From Girardinichthys multiradiatus (lineage: Eukaryota > Chordata > Actinopteri > Cyprinodontiformes > Goodeidae), in assembly GCF_021462225.1 (NCBI RefSeq), contig NC_061815.1, positions 50,257,373 through 50,321,372 of the forward strand: a stretch of 64,000 bases of DNA. Direction: 5' to 3'. Both the position numbers and the translations under genes were made by a program. Under the pieces are notes generated by a model. That model did no database searches. It was not told the DNA's origin and was given only the letters and a program-made list of their open reading frames with translations. Positions 56,591 through 64,000 of the stretch are shown piece by piece. Every line of letters starts with the position of its first letter. Within the stretch, counting starts at the first letter, position 1.

Positions 56591-57126
56591 GCATGCTGCA
56601 AGCCAAGGCCTGCTCTGTGCACCGTATCACCCATGAATTAGCAGCAGGGCGGTGATTTGTGATCGAGAGTGATTTGGTAGGAAGGAGGATTTCTGTCTGT
56701 CTCTGCTTCCTAATATCTGCCCCAGGATATAAATAATTTCCATATCAAAATGTTTGAGGTGTAATACATTTGATTGCATGACGTTAAGCTGGAGGCTCAG
56801 GAGCAGAAGGCCCCAGAATGAGCAACGGTGGACATGTTGGGTACACTTCAAAACTGAATAGAAAACTATTTATAGTAAACTTTGTTTTTACTGTTTCAGG
56901 CTACATCATAAATAATATGTAATTTTAAATTTAATTAGTACGTTTTTAAAGTCGAGAAAATTAGCTATTGTTTAAAGTTTCAGACTTTTTATGTTTTAAC
57001 AGTTTTTACATCTGCTTCTGTTTTTTAATACAGTTAAGATTTCTCTGTTCTACATTTTCTGACATTTTTTAAATATTTGTCTAAAAAGTATTTTTTTTTA
57101 TTGTGGAAAAAAGTGGGATAGATAAA
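52223..57126. other. Long non-coding stretch with microsatellites and candidate conserved blocks
   Basis: Contains (TG)n(AG)n at 55,844-55,886, (CA)n at 56,539-56,590 and CA-rich DNA at 53,625-53,706. Blocks at about 53,215-53,410 (GTGCCAATAGATAAAATGAC) and 56,395-56,830 (CCCATAATGCTGCTGGGC, GAATTAGCAGCAGGGCGG, GATATAAATAATTTCC) look like conserved non-coding DNA. No gene recognised. Confidence 0.35.
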
Positions 57127-57429
57127 AGGTCCTGGGTTTGATTCCCAGTCTGGGGTCTTTCTGCATGGAGTTTGCATGTTCTCCCCGTGCATGCGTGGGT
57201 TCTCACCGGGTACTCCGGTTTCCTCCCACAGTCCAAAGACATGCCTGTTAGGTTAATTGGTCACTCTAAATTTCCCTTAGGTGTATGAATGAGTGTTTGT
57301 GTGTTGCCCTGCGATGGACTGGCGACCTGTCCAGGGTGACCCCGCCTCTCGCCCATAGACTGCTGGAGATAGGCACCAGCTCCCCCGTGACCAACTATGG
57401 AATAAGTGGTAGAAAATGACTGACTGACT
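57127..57429 (+). mobile_element. tRNA-derived SINE, copy 4, head missing
   Basis: Begins at the B-box region (GGTCCTGGGTTTGATTCCC) and runs through the whole body to AGAAAATGACTGACTGACTG. The A-box half is missing, so it is a 5'-truncated or partly deleted insertion. Confidence 0.82.
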
Positions 57430-59972
57430 GTATATATTATAATTTGAATTTGGAAATGAATGAGAAGTATGTTGAATACCTGCCTGAAGGTTATCTTTTA
57501 ATCTGACAAACAAGCCTCTATTTCTTGAATATTCCTGCATATTCAGGCCTGTATGAACCAGCAGCCTTTCTGTGTTGGACTGTCAGCTTTCTACCATTAA
57601 TGTGCCGCTGGGTGAGTCGGCTGCAGTTTTACCTCCAGTATCAAACTGCTGATGCAGCTTCGCTTTCGTTAACAGCTCTCCGCTATGCACTGCTGATGAC
57701 ATTAACATGTGAAATCTAGATGATAACAGCAGGATTTCATGTGCAGTTAATCAGCACAAGTCATAAATAGAATATAACATTTAAATGGTTTTGTTACAAC
57801 TACATTTCAGAGAAAAAGGTTGAATCTGGGGGAAAATATATAAAAATAGATTTTGTTCTTTAATATTATTTATTTAATTGTTGTGTTTTCTGTCCTGGCA
57901 GCTCATTAAAAAGTGGTGGGACTGGTTACCTTGCAGTGTCAGATTTGCTCTAGAAAAGAAAGAGAATAAGATATTCTTCCTGCTGCAAGGTTGACTTTAA
58001 TAAGTTAAAGGCAAAACAAGTTGCCTTGAAATAATCATTCTTATATACATATAAAGGTATTTATGCTGAGGTTGTCCATGGTGGAAACATTATAAAAACC
58101 TGTACGATTGAAGAGCCTCTTACAGCTTTTTATTTGCTCTCAATGTAGTTTATTGCCTTTTAAATGTTTTTATGTTTTATGGATCTGTTGAAAGGAAAAT
58201 ATTTAAAAAAGAGACGAGTCCTGTCAAATGTTAAACGTCCTTCTATGAATTGAAATGTATTGTAATTGCCTCCGTGATATTTAGTTAAATTCAGCATTTA
58301 ATCTATTCTTCATGGTTAAATTCCTGCATATGTTGGATCATAGAAATAACACATAATTAATGTACTTTAAATTGTTCCTGCCTCTAGGTATATGTCTGGG
58401 GGTTTAGCCATTTATAATGCATTAGAAACATTATTTATGGATTAAAAAAATGTATTTAGGCCAAATGAATATTCTTTTTTCATACTGAAAAGAGAGCTGA
58501 CTGCTATGAACCTAAACAGGCCATAATCCTGATTATTTCTGATCATAATTACCTCAGTCTGGTTAATGATGTTAATCACTGCCTTCTGTTTCATCCTTTT
58601 TGAAGATTCAACTTGTTTCCATGTCTCTTCCAGGACCTTGAAGTGTTTTTGAAACTTTAGACTGGTCGTGTACCTGACTGATAACTTCAGGAGTAACTTA
58701 TTGTTCAGAATATTGAACCTTTCTGCTGATGTTAGCTGGTCATGTGATCAGGCTGATCTAAAACCTTTGGCCGGTACTGTATTCTGTAAGTCTGTGGATA
58801 AAATCCTAAATAAATGAATATAACTGGTGTTTTGGTTCTGCAGCAGCAGGAATGAATGCTGCTTTCTTGTTTTATATGAAGCATTTCAATGATGTAAATA
58901 CAGTGACAATAAAGGACATTTTTCCTCAACGTCACCCAGCTGTTAGCATCCCATACTGGCCCGCCTCAAGTTTACTATAAAATTATTCTTTATATTCCAT
59001 TTTTCTTCTAAAATAAAAAAAACAAATCAACATTTAGCGGTCTGCCATGAAAACATGGTGTAAATATGTCTGAGAATGAATCCGCCCGTCTTTAGGTCTG
59101 AAAGCTTCTGCAGTTGATCAGACGGGCTAACCACGCCCGACTCACGGTGGCGGCTGAGGTAAATATGGACATGACAGCTTTACGCTTCATTTTCAGGGAT
59201 AAACAGGGAAATAAAAGATGGAAAGTCAACAAAAAGTGATAACTTTTATTAATGGGAGACATAAATCGTTACAGCTCAATAAAATAAGATAAAGATAAAG
59301 AATAGTTTAAAGAACCCACGCTATGCTTGTTTTAAAGCAAATATTCAACTTTCTGTTATTTTGATCAGGAAAAAATTCTCATTTGTAAATTCAATCGATT
59401 TCTGTTCTTCTTCTTCTCTTTTTAATGCTTAAATTGAGCCGTTAAATAGACTAAAATGAATTTCCTGCACCTGTTCCCCTCCAATGGCTGAAAGAAAGCC
59501 TGCTGGAGAGGAACAATAGAGCAGAATCAGGATCCACCCAATCTAATCTCTTAGCCTTAATGGACACTGCTGCATCTCACACACAACACACACACACCAC
59601 CAGCACACAGGTAGAAAATTATACAACCACAAACAAGTTAATGCAATCATGCTACTGGAACCAGTGCACAAACCCTGCAGTTTCCAAGCGGAGCCTGACA
59701 GTCCTCAGATGGATACAGATGAAGGCATTCATGCAAACTCTGCAAACACACATGCATGGATCCCTCTGCTCTAGTTAGCCCTGACATTAGCCACTTCCTT
59801 GTTTTAACTAGATCATGGGGCCCGCTAAAGAGATTAGGGCCCAAAGACAACACACAGACACACACTCACAAGGACTCAGACATACACTAAAGTGCTTTCT
59901 TTCCTCTGATTGTCATTTGTCCCTTTATCCATCTCCCATACCTCTTTTTAGCATTTCACTGTTTTCCTCTGT

Positions 59973-60012
<40 letters not shown>

Positions 60013-61950
60013 AGCAGATGAGCCCCCAGGCTTAGAAGACAGCAACTAGCAGCCATTGTGGAAGTCTGTGTCGGTGGAATTAGCCCAGTACTGCAAGGGA
60101 AAGGAGGATGACAGAGTGCTCTGTTCGCCGTCACAGTCAATTTATTTCACCGGGTCAGAACCACCCGGACAGATACAATCTTTGGAAAAACTTCCATGTC
60201 TGCCTCTGCAATTGTTTTACAGCCAAGAAACACGGAATAAAACACAGAGCCTCATTTTCAAACATATACATGTTCTATAGGGGTGGATTAGTAAACTAAA
60301 AGCCCGGTGCAGTAAATAGCTCGGTTTTAAAGCTTCTGAATAAGACTGCACTGATAATCACTGTGGAGATGTTTTCATATATAGACGATACAGTTTACAT
60401 GCTGTCCCTGAATGCACCTTCAGCTGCTGGGATGTCCCCCTGCAGCATTTTAGGCTGGTTGGTGAGTGTTGAAAAATGCTGACAGAACTTTGGATCGGTC
60501 CTTCTTTGTTTCTCTATCGTCACCGTAGTCCACACTGTTTCTGACCCTGTTGAAGGATGATTTAGTCTCATGTAGAACCTAAATCTTTTCTGTTCTAATC
60601 TGTCCAATACTAGAGTGAGGCTCTTATTTTGAAGAGTATATATGAGCTTTACTTTGAAGGTCCAGGTTGATTCTGTCAAAGTGAAAGAGATTGTGTTGCC
60701 TCACTGTGTCTCATGGAAAATTTATTCAAGATGCAAAGATCCGAACAAATGGTTCTGTTGGTAAGCAGTAGGTGGTATCTGAAACATTTTCATCTTAGTA
60801 CCAGGAAGTTCTGGTTCTGTTCATGACAGTTTTATATTTCTGCTTTGTTCTTTAGTAGAAGATATGATGATGTAAAGATACCTTTCAAATCCAGATTTCA
60901 GGAGAAGCTTCTCGTTTAGATGATCTCAATGAATCTGTAGGAGGAACCTGTGACCTTATGCTCTGGACGAACTTCACAGAAAGCCATGAATCCTCCAGCA
61001 AAGACAAACACATTGCCTGAAAGTAGAAACATTTTCCTCTAATGTACAGGAAATGATGTGTGTAGGCTGAAATCAGTGCCAATGAGGGAGAATTAAACAG
61101 AACATTTTCATAGAAATCCAAGAATGGTTCTTTGCTCTAACCACAGAATTCCAGCCTGGAAGAGTGGTCATTTCCTGGCAGTCTCAACCCGACTTAAATG
61201 ATGTATTTAGGAAAACTGTAAAATGTTTTAAATTGTTGTTTTCACCCCTAGAGAGACAATTTATTTATCCAGATGATTAACTGCATCTCTAGGTGGAGGT
61301 ATGACACCACATCTAGGCCTAAAAAGTACGGCTGGAAATTTGATCTTTAATCATTTGGGATTTCAGGCTTTGGTTTCTGGTTAATTATGTCACCATGGTT
61401 ACTCATAATACCACCTGAAGAGCTTTGGATGCTCTCCTTCATTTGGGCTGCAGCGAAACCTTTGAAGAGGTGAAGAGTTGCATACCGATCCATGTGTTGC
61501 AGAAGACAAAACGCCCCCTTGTGGTTGGTGGGTTGAACAAAACAACATGCTGGTGGGAGCTCAGAGAGCTCTTCCAGGGTTCCCTATGCCCCCAGGCAGC
61601 TCTGTCTCCAGCAGGAAGCCAAGAAGCTTAGAAATGGTTTAAATCCTGTTTAAATCAGGATTTTTTACACTAATATGTGAACATTATGATTAAAGTGGAT
61701 TAGTATCTCATGGCTGCTTAGCAGGAACCATCTTCAGCTCAGCTGGTTGCTGAGACATGTTAACCTCCCTCACAGGCAAGGAAAAGCAGCCAAAATGGGT
61801 CAAAGTAATCAGAGATTTGCAGATACACTAAGTAACTACTAGGTGGTTTCTGCTGCTGGGACAGAAATGTGTGTGTGTGTGTGTGTGTGCAAATGGAAAC
61901 TTATGGTGTCTAATCTAAAGTATCTTCAAACACCATGAGGTTGTCCCCTT
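57430..61950. other. Long non-coding stretch with candidate conserved blocks
   Basis: (CA)n at 59,974-60,011 and (TG)n at 61,869-61,890. Candidate blocks at about 57,535-57,770, 58,090-58,620 and 60,030-60,300 carry mixed words such as GTCAATTTATTTCACCGGG and AGTTAATCAGCACAAGTC. No gene or other repeat recognised. Confidence 0.35.
58090..58620. other. Candidate AT-rich conserved non-coding element
   Basis: AT-rich but non-simple, with CACATAATTAATGTAC, CATAATTACCTCAG and GGTTAATGATGTTAATCAC, i.e. several homeodomain or HNF1-like half-sites. No repeat signature. Inference only. Confidence 0.27.
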
Positions 61951-62262
61951 GCTGCACGGTGGAGCAGCTGTTGCCTAGCAGCATAAGATCCTGGGATCTT
62001 AACCGAAGCCTTTCTGGTTGGATTTAGCATGTTCTTCATGAGCAGGGGGTTCTCTCTGGGTACTCCGCTCTCCTCCCACGGTCCAAAAAACAATCATATC
62101 AGATTAATAGCTGACTCTGACTTGGTGCGAGTTCGTATGAGAGTGTTTTTATTTTGATCCTGTGATGGGCTGACACCCTGTTTAGGGTGGTCCCTGCTTC
62201 TCGCCCTATGACCTCTGAAGATTGCACCAGCCCACTTGTTACCCTGAAGGATCTTCTGGGTT
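61951..62262 (+). mobile_element. tRNA-derived SINE, old divergent copy
   Basis: GCTGCACGGTGGAGCAGC..., GGGTTCTCTCTGGGTACTCC, CTCCTCCCACGGTCCAAAA, CCTGTGATGGGCTGACACCC and CTTCTCGCCCTATGACC follow the SINE order with many substitutions and small deletions. This copy is clearly older than copies 1, 3 and 4. Confidence 0.7.
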
Positions 62263-64000
62263 AATTTTACCCCAAACAGGACTAATCTGATCCAGGTTAG
62301 AGGTTCGTCTTTCAGTCTTTGGCAGCTTCAATGTTGAAATTAGAGTCCGCAGGTACGAGGGGGTAACCTCACACAGACATCAGCATCATGACAGTGACAG
62401 ATGATGCTGTTCATGTCCATGGCTCCCTCTCTCCATTTTTTGGTTTGCTCCAGAACCAGAACCAGAAGCTCAGGAACACAAACATCTTTTTAACCTGCTC
62501 TGTTTTGTTCTCTTTCTGTGCTAAACCTTAATTGGCCCCTCGACAAAATAGGCTGCGGTAACCTTGACAACGCTTACTTGCTGTGAAACGCATCAGAGGT
62601 CCGAGAAATACCTAACATGTCCATCCAGAACACAGTCCGTGGGCCAACACACATACTGAGCAGAACGTGACATGTAAGGCGGACAAACACGTGTGCTCAG
62701 CAATGTATGTTCACTTCTGTGTTCGGTTCTGCCTCTGCAGCTCACACACACATTACACATCAAACACACACACACACCTCCAGCCGTCCTCTTCTTTAGT
62801 CCAATCTGCTAATTTGCTGTGTATTATTTATGGCTGCTCCTCAGATGCTTATAAAAACAAAATGCTTCGGTCAGCTTCTTTTCCTCCATCTCTTACTCTC
62901 CTCCTCCACTCTTTCTCTTTCTTTCTTTTTCCACCCATCATCCCCTGCTTCTCTCTCTTTTTCCATCACTCTCTACTTTCTTTGAATGTCAGTCTGTGCT
63001 TCCTTCTCTCCTTTTTACAAACCTGTTTTTCACTAAATCATCTGCCATCTTTACGTTGTCCTCATTACCTTACCTCCCATTGATCCGTTTTTCCTCTTCT
63101 GCACACTTGATAGTTCTGCATGCCGAGTCCATTCCTGCCTCGAGGCCCGTTCAGTTCTCTTGTTTAATTTTAATGTCCAAGGAGCCTCTAGCTTTGGTTT
63201 CCCAGCTGTTGTTCTGTTACTTTTAAAGGCCTCTGCACACATTTACTACATGCACCACTGAGTTTAACTACTAAACACATTTTAATTTCAAAGCATGCTG
63301 TTGTTTTTTAACTTCATGTTTCGGTATTTTGTGTTGAATGTTTTTTATTGCACTTGGTTTTAGGTTGCATTAATAATCCATAAGGTCCTTTATTTGTTTT
63401 AAACACATTCTCCAAACACGTGTGTTTAAGTTTATATTGACTGATTATAGATTATCTCAAATTTGAGATGCTGATCTCATGCAGGAACGAATTTACTTCT
63501 CTTCTGGAATCACCTAAAGGGTGCTGATTATATTTATAAGATGTGTTCAGAGAATGACACTACTTCACTACTTCTTTTTTAGGAAGTAATATTTTAGTCT
63601 TTTTATTAATATTGACCATTCCATTGAAGAAAATGTATCATTTTCTTAATTTAAAAGTTTGCTGATTTTCTTTACTTTAAAACCTAAAAACAAAAATAAA
63701 ACTTTTGTTAAAAATCAAAACCAATGTCCTATAGTAGATATTGTCAATCAGCTGATTTGGCAGCCCTGTTCTCTGTGTTTAATATCAGATGAAGCCGTCA
63801 GACTTTAATTTGATGGACGTTTATCCCGATGAAATGTCCCTTTATCCACGGCAGAACTGGAAACCCGCTGCGGTTCACTGTTGTTTCATAGAAACTGGGA
63901 TTAAACCATCAACCAACAGTTTGTACTTTAATGCTGCAGTTTTAATTTAATGATAATTGGATAAAGATCAGGGATGTTCAGTCTTATTCAATATATTAGA
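62263..64000. other. Non-coding stretch to the window end
   Basis: T/C-rich tract at about 62,875-63,060 explains the 138-codon plus-strand ORF there. Mixed-composition blocks at about 62,785-62,880 and 63,100-63,260 are weak conserved-element candidates. No gene or transposon recognised. Confidence 0.35.

Noticed and set aside
62667..63083. 138-codon plus-strand ORF
   Set aside because: Spans CA and CT-rich tracts and translates to Ser/Phe/Leu-rich low-complexity sequence.

Overview
This window looks like teleost fish nuclear DNA. It is AT-rich, packed with (CA)n/(TG)n microsatellites, and full of repeat families typical of ray-finned fish: many generations of Tc1-like transposons, a ZBED-type hAT transposon, CR1/L2/Rex-type LINE ends, tRNA-headed SINEs and hAT-like MITEs. 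A cyprinodontiform or related percomorph fish is my guess from the look of the repeats, not a demonstrated assignment. No intact host gene, rRNA or tRNA gene was recognised on either strand. The window reads as a gene desert or a large intron.

Layout. 1-1.45 kb: Tc1-like element with a transposase broken by two stops; the window starts inside its left inverted repeat. 3.4-6.5 kb: a Tc1 scrap, a 5'-truncated LINE on the minus strand (reverse-transcriptase FADD motif still readable) and a 5'-truncated Tc1 copy. 7.7-11.2 kb: a hAT-like MITE with near-perfect 8-bp duplications, a TG-bracketed repeat, and copy A of a dispersed repeat with a LINE-like tail. 15.5-19.5 kb: a tRNA-derived SINE with target duplications, a LINE 3' end, and a complete Tc1-like element with 261-bp inverted repeats. 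24-27.9 kb: a small membrane-protein-like ORF, then a LINE 3' end whose CCTTA tail is split by an internally deleted ZBED/hAT element, then repeat copy B. 28.9-45.1 kb: eight Tc1/mariner remnants of differing age, a second SINE family, and a TG-bracketed GGTTAGG-rich repeat. 47.6-48.6 kb: a second long copy of that repeat with a SINE inserted into it, flanked by an exact 15-bp duplication, next to a long CA array. 50-64 kb: mostly single-copy-looking DNA with a few SINE and Tc1 scraps.

Between the repeats are stretches with no transposon signature and a dense mix of homeodomain-like TAAT cores and mixed-composition words. I mark several as candidate conserved non-coding elements. That is inference from appearance only; no alignment was possible. 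The most unusual item is the 80-codon ORF at 24,598-24,840, which predicts a single-pass membrane protein and lies just upstream of a LINE-type 3' end. Transposase and LINE ORFs here are relics; nothing in the window forms an operon or pathway.
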